Source of the DNA: Andrena cerasifolii
Taxonomy: Eukaryota > Arthropoda > Insecta > Hymenoptera > Andrenidae
DNA length: 64,000 nt
Assembly: GCF_050908995.1 (NCBI RefSeq)
Contig: NC_135121.1
Span: forward strand, 19,936,001 to 20,000,000
Reading direction: 5' to 3'
Part shown: piece after piece, positions 1-12,057 of the stretch
How the letters are laid out: each line of letters opens with the position of its first letter
Position numbering within the stretch: the stretch's first letter is position 1
Position numbers and translations under genes: made by a program
The notes under the pieces: generated by a model
Told to the model about the DNA's origin: nothing
Seen by the model: only the letters and a program-made list of their open reading frames with translations
The model's database searches: none

Positions 1-2499
1 TAGACGGGACCTGTTGATAATGAAAGGAATTTCCAAGTGCGTGACATACCTCGTCCCAGGGTTGCAGTGGCTCAGCCTCGCCGACTGCATCGACGAGTTC
101 TCGCAGATAATGGAGAATCAAGTGAAAAATATTCAGCTAAATTTTCCGCAGCCCGTAATTAGAATCTTAACTGCGCGTCTCTGTGTTTCCCGTAAAAGGT
201 CGACATGAACTTAGAAGCGGCCAATCTGATTACATTTTCGAGAAACTTCTCCGAGGAGAAGAACGTAATCTTTCCGTGTCCATATCTGAATTTCACACAG
301 CGGGAAATACTGGTGGAGAGCTTCCACGAGGGCTCTCCCATTTCTGATTACTTGGAGCACGACGACGCCGAGTTGCAACGGAAACTAGCTAAAATAGGAA
401 TCACGGCGGTTCTAAAAATGGTTGTGCGATAGTTCGCTTTACGTTCGATCGGCTCTTTGCGTCGATGAATTCGTGGACAGGTATCATAATAATAGGGAAC
501 GATTCTTCTTGAATTACAGGTATTTAGGGATAATTTCATCCATTGCGACTTACATCCCGGTAACATCTTAGTTGAAACCGACTGCGAGCCCGCCGGAGGG
601 CTTGCCAGCTGGTTGTGGAGATTCATCGATCCTAATTACGTAGCAAATAATCCACGCTTGATCATACTCGACTGCGGTTTGGTAGCGACACTCAACGACC
701 GTTGTCAACGAAATCTCAGGGACGTTTTTCGCTCGGTATTGATGGGAGACGTAAGTAGATTTATAGATAGGTAGGTAATCGGTAGAATCGCGATTATCCT
801 TATATATCAGGAGGTAAATAAAATGATTTAGAATTTCGACCGTAAAGAATTTTTAAAACTTAAAAGTAAATGCTATCGGCGCACCGGTTTTTTTAAGGGA
901 TTAAATAACAGCTGTGCAAATTTTAAGATTAATTTTCAACGTTTCTAATTTAATTCTTTCCTTGATAATGGTCGCAGTACTGACCGAAACGTTGGAAATT
1001 TAATCTTAAAATTTGCACAATAGCTTTCATTTAATCTCTTAAAAATAGACCGAACCGGTGCGCCGATAACATTTACTTTTAAGTATTAAAAATATTAGGA
1101 GATAATTATACAACAAGAAGCTTATTAATATACTAGCTTTGCTACTCGGTTTCGCCCGAAATTAAGATTGTTTTTTATTTATTTTTTGTTGAAAATATTC
1201 ACATTCATCTAGATTAGTCAGGCATAATGAGCTGATGCACTTTTCGTGATCGCAGAGTTTATCGTTCAAAAGTTTTTAGGCGACAGACAAACCCACAAAT
1301 ATATAGAAGTTTTCTGCTTTATATATTAAGATAAATGATTTATGCACAAATCAAAATATATTTTCTGAATACCATTATCTATTAATAAATCTTTCGAACT
1401 TATTAGTACATAGATTATTTATGGGTTCATCGAATTAATAATTAATTCATTTCAGTATATTCCATAAATCTATCAGTAATAATTTAAATGCGATCAACAC
1501 GTATTTATATATATACGCGGAGTTGGATTTTTAACCGATTTCAAAAAGGGGAAGGTTACAGATTCGACCCGTATATATATTTTATATGTTTGTCCCGCAT
1601 AACTCCTCAGCATATGGACCGATTTTGATCATCTTTTTTTTACTCAAAAGAGGGCGACGCCCCGGTGGCCCTATCCTACGCTGCATCAATATTGGCCCAA
1701 TATTTTTCCAGCTCTGGTTAATAATAAAGACTACTGTCACCTAATTATTATTATTTTATGTACGTACGCGCATATCTCCTCAGCATGCTGTGTCAATACA
1801 TATAAAGCTAAAAGGTTAAAAGTAAAAAAATTAAAATCGACTACAAAACTATATAAAAGCACGAAAAGTAAAAAATAATTTTTTCCCTTATTTAATCTAC
1901 GACTCTCATATTTTCAAAGTAGGCGCCTTATCGTTTGCACTGTGCAAATCTAGCGCCGACTAATAAAAATTGACAGTCCTAGATTAAATAAGGGAAAAAA
2001 TAATTTTTTACTTTTCGTGCATTTTTATGTTTTTTTAATTCAGTTTTAATTTTTTTTTCAATTCTATATCTACTATCGTTTGCATGTTTAGGGTGAACTG
2101 GCGGCCAAGTATATTCTGGAGCATAGTTCGCACGTTTCTCCTGATCCGGACGGTTTCATAAGTACAATGCAGGATATCATAAATTCTCACGCTCAACGTA
2201 GGCTCAATGTAATTGTTCAAACATTATAACTGTTCGGCGGGTAAACATCACGCACGCCAAACCGACAGCTCTATCGCGTTTAACGAGGCTTGGTAATTTT
2301 GTAGATAAACGTAAGCAGCGTTGTGACTGAATTATTTGCCGCGATGATTCGACACCGGGTGAAGCAAGACGGGTCCTTTAGCAGCGTGATTCTCAGCATG
2401 GTGGTGATCGAGGGCCTTGGACGTAGCTTGGATCCGAACATCGACATCTTCGCAGAACTTTTACCGTTCATCTTTACTAGGTCGCTGTACGACGATTAG
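1..2499 (+). CDS. ADCK2-like atypical (aarF/UbiB) kinase, 3' part
   Basis: Partial gene that enters from the left edge. Exons by splice sites and frame: 1-120, 199-420, 520-750, 2092-2208, 2305-2499 (TAG). The protein shows the UbiB/ADCK pattern: a WLSL..ID.F..IMENQVDMNLEAANL segment, then HCDLHPGNIL (catalytic-loop equivalent) and LIILDCGLVATL (the DxG metal-binding motif). It ends with the C-terminal VVIEGLGRSLDPNIDIF block typical of ADCK2. Known family role: mitochondrial atypical kinases linked to coenzyme Q biosynthesis and lipid metabolism. The donor after exon 2 (ATG|gttgtg) is weak, but the frame and the conserved LKM-VFRDNF junction support it. The 1.3-kb intron 3 has been filled by two inverted-repeat elements. 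The N-terminus lies outside the window. ADCK2 is preferred over ADCK1/5 from the C-terminal block; this is recognition, not a search result. Confidence 0.85.
847..1095. mobile_element. MITE-like inverted repeat in ADCK2 intron
   Basis: The two ends are near-perfect inverted copies. The left arm carries AAAGTAAATGCTATCGGCGC from about 863 and the right arm carries its complement ending near 1083. Arms of about 45-50 bp close on a short AT-rich core that has a second inverted pair (TTTTAAGATTAA / TTAATCTTAAAA). It has no coding capacity. Exact ends and target duplication are not clear. Confidence 0.7.
1130..1760. repeat. degenerate interspersed-repeat remnants
   Basis: Two blocks look like old dispersed insect repeats. 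About 1127-1155 has a 'ctagctttgctactcggttt' type segment. About 1515-1645 has 'ttaaccgatttcaaaaaggg' followed by a 'gaccgattttgatcat' segment and a T-run. I recognise this phrasing as recurrent in many insect genomes, but I cannot assign a family without a repeat library. No ORF. Confidence 0.4.
1859..2020. mobile_element. Short inverted-repeat element (MITE-like)
   Basis: A 40-bp arm starting GCACGAAAAGTAAAAAATAA at 1859 is repeated in inverted orientation ending at 2020, with one mismatch seen in the A/T core. The loop is about 80 bp. It lies 71 bp upstream of the ADCK2 exon 4 acceptor (2090-2091). No coding capacity; no clear target duplication. Confidence 0.7.
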
Positions 2500-5400
2500 A
2501 CGAAGAAATTTTCCAAAATATCTCTCGAGTGGACAACGAGTACGTTAACGTGGCGGGTAACTGGAGATTAAAACGCGCCTCCACCTAAGCGCTCAAACGA
2601 TTCGTTGCGTTTCATAAAGAAGCCTTAGAGCATTTCCAAAGACGAGTTATTTATTTCGTGGAGTAGGTACGTTTGGGGTCGGGTCGGGTCGACACGTGGC
2701 AAGGAATCGCATTAATGGCATTGGGTTAAACGAGTTCCGAGGAGGATTCCGATTTTAAAAGTGACCACGGGAACGTGCAATCGCAACGGACAGAATTCCG
2801 GCGAGTGACCCAGACCGACCAGTTGTCCATGATTGCTTCCTGGTTGGTCGACCATCTTCGATGTGGCGATATTACCAGCGGTACGCGTGTGCGTTAGCGC
2901 GTGTTTTGTAGGGGTGCACGTGGCTGCTGCGTTTCATCTCCTCCCTAGTAGAGGTGTGTACCTGAGCCGCGTGTACACACGTATTTACCAACAGGGAGGT
3001 CAAACTTTTGCCGTACCGGAAGCGTCCGTAAGACCGGTTACATCGTAAACTGTCTATCACGTGGCTATACTTTGATAACATTTTACATAGCAGACTTACC
3101 ATTCCCGTGCCTCCGCCAGGCCGGCCTTTTTCATTCGTCATCGTTTCGTGCGTTGCGTTCACGGAGTACTGGACTAGCTGGCTCTCGTTCGAAGTCTGAT
3201 GATGAAGAAAGCGTGTCGAAAGTAGGAATTTAAATTGGTGAACGCGGCAAGGTCTCGAGTTACGATATTCGCATTTAGTAACTCCTGCTCTTCTTCGTTT
3301 CACGGAACTTTCGTCCAGAAACTAGTTTCCATCGACGTTTCGTAGCACGCTATAGCTATATCTCATTTTCCCTGACCAGATCTAGCCTGTTCTCTGTTCT
3401 ATGCGACAGTTACCGTTCGTTGCCGTCTTGCTCAGAGCGCAGGTATCAGAAACAGGTCCAAGGGTCGCGCGTTCTACGCTTACATGCTTTAGAATCTTTG
3501 TCCGCGGGGATCTAGACTGTAATTAATGTACGCCTGAAATGTATTTCGCGGCCGATGAGAGAATTCGTGGGCGGAAGAATGAGCTGCGGAGCGTGCCGAG
3601 GAAGGGTGGTTGTTAAATAGTGGCGTAGCCAAGTCCTTGGCTGTGGGAAATTGTTCGCCAGGGGAACGCGCGACACTGCTACGCGCCATCTGCCGAGTGG
3701 ATCGTGCTTGCCAGATCCGAGGCTCGTGTCCCCACCAAGGTGTAAGCTACCCCCTCCGTGTAACAGGATCGGTGGATCGCTGTCCGGGGCCGGTAAGAAG
3801 AACGGCGGAGCATGTAAACAGAGGACAAGGAGATAAGAGAAGTTGGTCTCCTCGCGTCGCGTCATCGCGGAGCGGAGCCGAGCCGAGCCGGACCGGACCG
3901 GGTCCGCGGTCTCCGCTCCTTCCGGATCTTCCTCTCCTCTATTAACAGTTGAAAGTCGAAAGTCGAAAGTCAAAAGAAACCGAGCGCAGAGGCTCGTTCG
4001 TCGTGTGACCGGCACGCGCGCGGCTTGATTAATCGAATCGACGCCGGCGTCTACCAAGCACCAACGGCTGGACGATATACAGATTAACGGCAATTAGGTC
4101 TTGTCTCGTTTCGTCTCGACTCGTCTCTGGTTCCGACGCGTCCCAGCTCGGCGGCCTGTTCTGTCCCATCTCGTTTCGACTGTTCTGCTGGCGTCTGAGT
4201 CCCGGTCCCGTTCCCGTCCCATCCGACACACTCGTCGCAGCGAGTAATACTTGGGTGGCACGCTCGCAAATTGCCGAGTACGCGACTCTCTCTCGAGCTT
4301 TATCCTCTCACTCTCTCTCTCTCCCGCCTTTCTTCTTTTCTTTCTCGTTTTCGCCTCCTTTCTCCGATCTGTTCCCCCGTGCCCTCCTCTCTTTCACCGC
4401 TGCCACGAACTTTGCCTTAACTTTAGCGCTCGATTTACAGGCTATCCCCTTTTCGTCTGTGCCTTTCCGTTCATCGGGAGTCGAGTTGTAGCACAATTAC
4501 ACTTGACTCTCTCCCCTTCGCGTCGCAAACGATAGGAAACGAAACGAAACGTATCGCCAAGAAATACACCTCCTATCCAGTTACCAACGTTGTGTTGTGG
4601 TTACGGTCAACTTTACCGCCGGTGCCAGCACCACCACTACAACATTACCGCTACTTCTTCCACCACTACCATCACTACCACCACCAAACCGAACCACCAC
4701 CGTTGCCGCTACCATTATCACCGTCATCGTCAACTACGCGACGACAACGACAACGATAACGACAGAACGTCGACAACGATAACGATATCAACGACGCGAC
4801 GACAACCACACCGGCAACGGTGACGACACGACGCTACGAAGACGCTACGAAGACGCCTACGTTTGGTGTCTCTTTTTAACTGTTCCTCACAATCAGACTA
4901 CGTCCACCCTCCGTAAGTACAAGAGCCGTTCGTTTTTGCCTACCGGTCGATCGGTTTACCACCTGCGGACACACCAGTGTCACGGGGTATACTTTCAATT
5001 TCCTCGTTTATCCGGGTAATCAGATTTCAAATGCTATATTTTTGGGTGTCGCTTTAAGCTCGCGCGGTCAGTAACAGTTGATTTAACGGAACGCGTCGTC
5101 GCACGCGTAATTACGTATCTCGTAGTAAATGAACGTTTAACCGGAACCATTGGCCGATCGAGATGGATCTTTAATTGTAATGCGAACGCGTAGACCGGAA
5201 ATGTGGAAGAAAGCAGTGCGCACGCGAACGCGGAAAGTGAACGTCGAGCGCCGAGTGGATTGGTTACTTACAATTAGTCGGATACTTTTGCTTCTTTTTC
5301 TTGTAATTTGGCTGCGATAGGTGACGCAACGCGTACACGCGTGTCCTACAACGAAGCGTAAATGTGTGTGACAGATCTTAGAATTTTAGCTGCGCCGAAT

Positions 5401-5676
5401 AAAATATTACTCGTCGATACGTCTGATTAGGGAATACACTGAATTGCAAGTTCTCCAAGGTAAACACTCGATCGACCCGACAGTTAGGTCGCCACTAACG
5501 AGACAATATGCATTCGTTTTTCAACTTATTCGCGAAGGAATAAACACTGAAGATATTCGCGTGGCGTTCTTCTTCCATCGATTTACAGTCATCTTTTTTG
5601 CGGCGGCGAGTAAAATTGAGATTAATCGATGAATCCGCCTGTTTACGATGGCGGTCTTAAGGACAATAGTAGCGAC
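2500..5676. other. Intergenic region; GC-rich, ACN-rich leader-like sequence
   Basis: No supported coding gene. 3.6-4.25 kb is GC- and CpG-rich with short GGACC/GAGCC repeats near 3875-3902. 4.3-4.4 kb is a CT-rich tract. About 4620-4830 is an imperfect ACN trinucleotide tract (CAC/ACG/AAC). A good splice donor (CTCC|gtaagt) follows near 4912. This is what a long 5' non-coding exon looks like, perhaps of the CYP314A1 gene 3.3 kb downstream, but the link is inference. Open frames here are short, mutually overlapping and unlike known proteins. Confidence 0.35.
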
Positions 5677-6559
5677 GCACAGTGGTACATAATGACATTT
5701 TTTCTTCAAATCACCCTACAGGTCGTAATTTTTCAGAGAACTTGACGATTCTTTTTTTAAATTCTTCGCAATTAAATTCTCTGTCGATCTGCCCGGCCGA
5801 ATTTTTGAATTTCGTTGCTGATTTTTTTATATTTAGCGAATTATACGGCACTTTTCTGAACATCAGTATCTGCGGGCTTTTTTGGCCGCCTGTTCCGAAT
5901 TTAAAGTCAGATTTTCGAAATTGAAGCTGGTGAATCCAATATGTCGAATATAGTTGACTTTTCTGACTGAATATTGATGAGCATGATTTTTAACGTTTGA
6001 TATTTTTAAACACATACGTAAACAAAAAATCAGAGATTTGCTTCCAGAAGCACAAATCCTGCTCCTCAAACAAGATTGCACCTAATAAAATCGGATTTCT
6101 AAAGACAACTGGTATAAATCGTTAAGTGAATCAGACCTTCTAAAAATATCAAACATTAAAAATCTTGCTCATCAATATCGAATCCGAAAACTTTACCGAA
6201 AAAATTACCTCGTATTCGTAATCAGCGTCCCCGAAAATCTATACGCACTATGTTTCTTCCGAATAAGTCTATTTTCTGAAATTCTGCCTCAACATATTGG
6301 ATTCACCACTTTCAATTTCGAAAATCTGACTTTAAATTCGGAACAGGCGGCCAAAAAAGCCCGCAGATACTGATGTTCAGAAAAGTGCCGTATAATTCGC
6401 TAAATATAAAAAAATCAGCACCGAAATTCAAAAATTCGGCCGGGCAGATCGATAGGGAATTTAATTGCGAAGAATTTAAAAAAAAAATCGTCAAGTTCTC
6501 TAAGAAATTACGACCTGTAGGGTGATTTGAACGAAAAACGTCATTACGTACCACTGTGC
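5677..6559. mobile_element. Foldback element with about 250-bp terminal inverted repeats
   Basis: The left end GCACAGTGGTACATAATGAC and the right end GTCATTACGTACCACTGTGC are inverted copies. Similarity continues inward for about 250 bp (for example CACCCTACAGGTCGTAA at 5714 against its complement near 6520). Further inverted segments around 5960-6000 and 6140-6180 make the whole element nearly palindromic. It is flanked by a possible 3-bp duplication GAC. Two matching 80-residue open frames in the two arms are only the mirrored repeat. Superfamily not assigned. Confidence 0.75.
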
Positions 6560-8228
6560 GACGGTTTAACGGGCGGCAAGGAAACGATTTGGTCTCGTAA
6601 GGTCTCGGGTCTTTTCTGTTATGTTAAAGTTGAAAATAATGGGACGCGAAGTAAAGCGATAGTTTAATCTTCGGCCACGCGATAATGAGCCGATTCTCCT
6701 CTGTAATATTAAAACTTGATTTGTTTGCTGCGCCGCGCCGTTGTTTCGCTTTCGAGATTAATCTCTGTTTGCTATTAGCTTGGTGGACGGCGACATTGCC
6801 ATTTCGCTATCTTCGCACACAATTACCCACATTTCTTATCTGTACTGTTGTTCCTCCGTATGTTTGCCAGGGATTCTGTTCGTATACACACGAACTTTTG
6901 CTGATCGAATAACGCGACGCGACGCGACGCTCCCGTGCTGCGGCACACAGTCAATCTTTTCCTCTTCTTTTTACCGGATTACACGCACGGTAGGTGAAGT
7001 CGCGCACTGGAACGCGCAGCTCCTTCGTCGAGGATTAATCACGGAAGGGAAGTCGAGAGTGCTTTCGCGATCGTTTAACGCTCGGGAATGTTCCCAGTGT
7101 CCTTTCATTAATCGGTTTCACGCAAAGAACGTCAAGGTGCAAGGAACGCTCGGTGGCGCCGGCAGTTTCGAGCTCTCCAACTTGTCGTCACGGTATTACG
7201 ATACCGGGCGACGATACCGCTTCACCGAATTCGCAGAGGTTCACGAAATTCCGCGAGCAATACCGATCCTTGGATCAGTTGCAATTTTCCGCGCGATATC
7301 GCGCCCACGGACGGACAATTAAGTATCTATATCGCGGCATATGTAATACGTACTTGAGCATTTTCTCCCCGATCCGTGTAACAGTTTCGAGATTAGCGAG
7401 TCAAAGCGGGAGCAGCGGGGTCATCGCGACGACACCGCGTTATCGGCGTATTGCAAATAGAAGAAAGGCGGTCTGCAAATACCACTGGGGCAGTCAGTTA
7501 ACTTCGCGTAGATGTGGAAGTTGCACTGCGACATTTTTTCCTTCTTCGTACGGGATCACAGATAGTAACTGCGATAGCAGTGTGTACGCGCTCCGTACAC
7601 GCGGAATACGTACCTGCAGCTCCATTTATCGCCTCTTCACGCTTCCTCTGCGCCTCGTACCACCTACGTACTACATGTCTCTCGCGTAAATCCAACTGCA
7701 AGAATTTCTCCCTCTTTCCCCTTCCCTCGCTCCCTTTCTAGCAATTTCCTGTTACGCGCACGTTCTTCGCAGCCTGGAGACAAAGCCACCTATCCACGAT
7801 TTTATGAATTTCGAGACGGCTCTCCTTGCCTGTAGGTACCCACGCTGTTCGCATTTCGACTGGTTACACAGCCGTTAGACACGTACGATACTTTCTCGCC
7901 GTGTTAGCTAATCGCAGGCTCGGACAATTTTTCATGGCAATCACACGGAAATATAAATACGGTTTCGAGCTCCTGGGGGGGGGGGGACGCGGTGCTCGCT
8001 CTGCCGTCCTTTATCGCCGCGATAACGGACGTCTGGGAGAATGACGATCCGACGAGTTGATGATAGACTCGGTGCGATAGCACGGTCTCGTTTGCGCATC
8101 TTTCGCGCAAGGAAGAACGTCCGGCGCGACGGCAGACGGATGTATATCGGCTTAAGCGACAATAATCGTAAGCGGGGCTTTCGTTTACGTTTCCGTAGGA
8201 ATTTCAGCCGAACGTGCCGAGCGTCGAG
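6560..8228. other. Upstream region of CYP314A1, no coding gene seen
   Basis: No protein recognised on either strand. Open frames of up to 180 residues have mixed composition and overlap each other. A 12-base G run lies at about 7975-7986. The region presumably holds promoter and 5' untranslated sequence of the P450 gene; no TATA box or start site is claimed. Confidence 0.3.
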
Positions 8229-11200
8229 ATGTTGCTTTCCAGTGTCTGGTTCGAAGTGATCGCGGCAGCGCTCCTCACGATATTGATCCTCGCAACTAGC
8301 TACCGTCCAGCCTGGTGGTTCTGGGCCGGAGGTTCTCACAAGAGCAGCGGTGAGTATACCTGCCTGTAGGTGCCTCGGGGACTCCTCGGACGAACGGTCT
8401 CCGCGTTGTGTCGAGCTATAATACATGTATGTTGTGACGCGTTGCGTCTGCCAGCGGTCAAAGGGGACGAAGGACGCGTAATCTCGTTTCGGCGTGGACG
8501 ATTCCTTTCTTCGGTGTGTAGCAGCGTCAACGAGTCGCTACAAAAACAAAGGGAGCGAGGAAATTGTATTTCATGCGGCCGGGGCGTTCGAGGTGACCTT
8601 CGACTCGAAGTAACGACGCGCTCGCGTTCTCGCTCCCGCTGAAAGAGGCCCCCTTTCTAAGCTTCGAGATCGCGGTTCAACGCGACAAGGTCGCGCGCAG
8701 CCGCGCCGTCCTTGCGTCCTTCAACTTTAGAAACCGCTTTCTTGCGTCCGGACGCAAGGAGAAACCTTAAAGTTCGTAACAGCGCGATGGCTAAAGAGCG
8801 GAATTGGTTTTTTCTGATGGTCAGCAGCTCCGGCCGAGGAGAAAGAGGATAGAAAATTTAAAACGGTCGCCGACGTGCCGGGGCCGTTCTCCCTGCCGAT
8901 TTTTGGAACCAGGTGGATATTCTCTTGCTTCGGTTGCTACGAACTGACCAAGGTTCACGAGGCGTACAAAGGTAAGCAGTTTGGTCGTCGTTGCCCGGTG
9001 CCAACGCGCCGGTCCACAGATGCTCTAGCTTGTGCCACGTTTTAACATAGGCGGCGGTTTGTTTTTGATTGAAGAATAGATCTGAACGAACGATACGGGC
9101 CGTTGTGCAAGGAGGAGGCACTATGGAACTTCCCTGTGATCTCTGTGTTCTCTCGCCGCGACATCGAAGCGGTTCTCAGACGGAGCTCGAGATTCCCGCT
9201 TCGCCCTCCGCAGGAGGTCATATCTCACTACCGTCGGACTCGTCGCGATCGTTACACGAATCTCGGCTTGGTGAACGAGTGAGTAGCTACCTCGGCGATA
9301 AGTCATCGGAACCGTAGAGACCGTCGAAGCGCCATTGCGACTTTGACCGCAGCAAACGTCGCCGAGGATACTCGGGTCCACTTATATACAAGCAAATAAC
9401 TCGACAGACAGGGGCAAACGTGGCACGATCTTCGGACCGCTCTTACGTCAGAGCTGACCGGGGCCAGTACCGTCCTTGGTTTCTTCCCGGCCCTCAACAT
9501 CGTGGCCGACTCCTTCATTGATTTGATACGTAGGCAGAGGACAGGGCACAAAGTGACGGGCTTCGAGACGCTCGCCTATAGAATGGGTCTCGAAAGTAAG
9601 CTAGACTTTGGTAATGTTTGCCTCGCGCGGTTACGTTATACATAAATATGACCTTTGCGTCGCTGCTCGCTCTTGTAGCCACGTGCACGCTGATCTTGGG
9701 CCGGCACCTCGGCTTCCTAAAGCCAGGCTCCAGCAGCACGCTCACCACCAGATTAGCGGAAGCCGTCAGGATTCACTTCACGGCCTCGCGCGATGCCTTT
9801 TACGGTTTGCCGTTATGGAAGCTGCTGCCAACGTCCGCGTACAAGCAGCTGATAGAGAGCGAGGACACAATATACAAGTACGTCCCGCGTTCCCTAATGC
9901 CATTGCCAGCGATAGGTATACGATTCGGCTTTTTTCCTATCTCGAGGATCCTCGGCTTTTATCGGCTTGCAGCGTCATTTCGGAGATCGTGGAGGCCACG
10001 ATACAGGAGAAGCGAAACGATGCTAAAGACGAGTCGGTGGAGGCTGTTTTTCAATCCATCCTGCGGCAGAAGAGTCTCGACGTACGGGACAAGAAGGCCG
10101 CTATCGTCGACTTTATAGCAGCTGGTATACACACGGTGAGCCGCCTCGATGATCTCCCTAGTAGCATTTATTGTTGGCATTTTGATGGCCAACTAGTTTC
10201 CAACTTGGGGATACTGTGGGCCAACCAGAAATGCTACTAGGGCTATTACTCTCATTTTCCCATTCAAACGGAATTCACCTTTTATCGTTGGTTTCCGCAG
10301 TTCGGGAACACTCTGGTGTTTCTGTTCGACTTGATCGGCCGGGATCCAGAGGTGCAAGCCCATCTCTTCGAAGAGGCGCACTCGTTAGCGCCGGCCGGCT
10401 GCGATCTCACGATCGAGGACTTGCGAAAGGCCAAGTACCTGCGTGCCTGTATCACCGAATCGTTTCGGTACGTAGCTACCTCGCAACTTTATTTTCTCTA
10501 TTCCATCTGGTCGCGCCGTTGCGTAACGTGGCCTTAACATTGCTGCGTTCGGTTTAGAGTGATTCCCACGACAACTTGTATCGCTCGCATCTTGGACGAA
10601 CCCATCGAGCTCACCGGATATCACCTTACCGCGGGAGTGAGTTATTCGATTATCTGTACCGTTGTTTCATTCGTTCGTTTTTGCCTCTCAGCTACAGCCT
10701 GAGCGAAAGGATTTTTTATCGGAACTCTGCTCTCTCCCTCTGTAGACCGTGGTTCTGCTGCACACTTGGGTCGCCTGTCTGAACCCGGAGAACTTTAAAG
10801 ATGCTGCAAAGTATACGCCTGAGAGATGGTTGAAACCCACGACTCCGCATTCGCCTATGCTGGTTGCACCGTTCGGAGCTGGCAAACGGATATGTCCGGG
10901 CAAACGTTTCGTGGAGCTCGGCCTGCAGCTTGTCTTGGCGAAGGTTCGTATCTATTCGCCAGGGCTTGAAACCGTTATTATGAAGATTTCGGTTCTTGAA
11001 AGAGTTATGAAGAAACTTTATTCGGAATAACCGTTATAAAGAACCTAAATATCAGACTATATAAGTATAAGTTACGGTTCCTATATAGCTCTATAACTTT
11101 TATTTTTAGGTTCTATAACTTTTATTTTTTAGGTTCTATAAATTTTATTTTTAGGTTCTATAACTTTTATTTTTTAGGTTCTATAACTTTTATTTTTTAG

Positions 11201-12057
11201 GTTCTATAACTTTTATTTTTTAGGTTCTATAACTTTTATTTTTTAGGTTCTATATAAGTTACAAAGCGGTTATAGAACCGATTCTTGTAACGATTGTACA
11301 GAATTTTACAGTAAAAGAAATCACAACATATTACAACTATAGATTACTCTGTGTAACCAAATTGTTTAAAAATTATTATAAATAAGTAAGCAAATATATA
11401 TTATGTGCACATTTGTACATATGTATACAAGTGATCCTTGCATACCGCCGAGTGTATACATATACACATGTACAAATGTGTACATAATATATATTTGCTT
11501 ACTTATTTATAATAATTTCTAAACAATTTGGTTACACACAGTAATATATAGTTGTAATATGTTGTGATTTCATTTATTGTAAAATTCTTTACAATCGTTA
11601 CAAGAATCGGTTCTATAACCGCTTTGTAACTTATATAGAACCTAAAAAATAAAAGTTATAGAACGTAAAAAATAAAAGTTAAGGAACCTAAAAAATAAAA
11701 GTTATAGAGCTATATAGGAACCGTAACTTATACTTATATAGTCTCATATTTAGGTTCTTTATAACGGTTATTCCGAATAAAGGTTCTTCATAACTCTTTC
11801 AGTCAGAACCTTTATATAACAGTTTGAAACAGTTATTATCGAAACCTATTCAAGCCCTGCTATTCGCCGATCGAAACGTCTGATCCGTCCTCGGCCCGAC
11901 ACCTAGTTATTGTTATGCACCGAATTTTTTATTTTCGCAGATCATACGGGAATTCGAGATCGTCGTGGACGGGAAGCTCGATTTGCAATTTGAATTCATT
12001 CTTGCACCGAAGAGCCCCGTGTCCCTTGGATTCCGTGACCGTTCCGAGCCAGCATAG
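8229..12057 (+). CDS. shd: Cytochrome P450 CYP314A1, ecdysone 20-monooxygenase (Shade)
   Basis: Ten coding exons: 8229-8349, 8828-8971, 9080-9278, 9408-9595, 9679-9877, 9973-10135, 10301-10467, 10558-10636, 10746-10943, 11941-12057 (TAG). They join in one frame to give 524 residues, a normal length for mitochondrial-clan P450s. Motifs: N-terminal hydrophobic stretch; VPGPFSLPIFGTRW; the KEEALWNFPVISVF and FPLRPPQEVISHYRR region that I associate with Shade; I-helix AAGIHT (333-338); ExxR E391-R394; PERW 445-448; heme-binding PFGAGKRICPGKRF with Cys470. Known role of the family: 20-hydroxylation of ecdysone to 20-hydroxyecdysone in peripheral tissues. The start ATG is the first in frame ahead of the hydrophobic segment. 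Intron 9 is inflated by a hAT-type element. The main alternative is another mitochondrial-clan CYP. Confidence 0.9.
10960..11859. mobile_element. hAT-type non-autonomous foldback element in CYP314A1 intron 9
   Basis: The element starts CAGGGCTTGAA and ends TTCAAGCCCTG. It is flanked by an exact 8-bp duplication CTATTCGC (10952-10959 and 11860-11867). An 8-bp target duplication with CAGGG-type ends is the hAT signature. Long inverted arms contain several tandem copies of a block of about 24 bp (GGTTCTATAACTTTTATTTT core), and the centre is near 11450. It encodes no transposase. Without it the intron would be about 90 bp. Confidence 0.9.

Noticed and set aside
3512..4093. 193-codon minus-strand frame in the GC-rich region
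   Set aside because: Low-complexity Arg/Ser/Pro composition, many overlapping frames in the same GC-rich island, no domain or splice support.
5682..6554. Two nearly identical 80-residue proteins on opposite strands
   Set aside because: They are the two arms of one inverted-repeat element.
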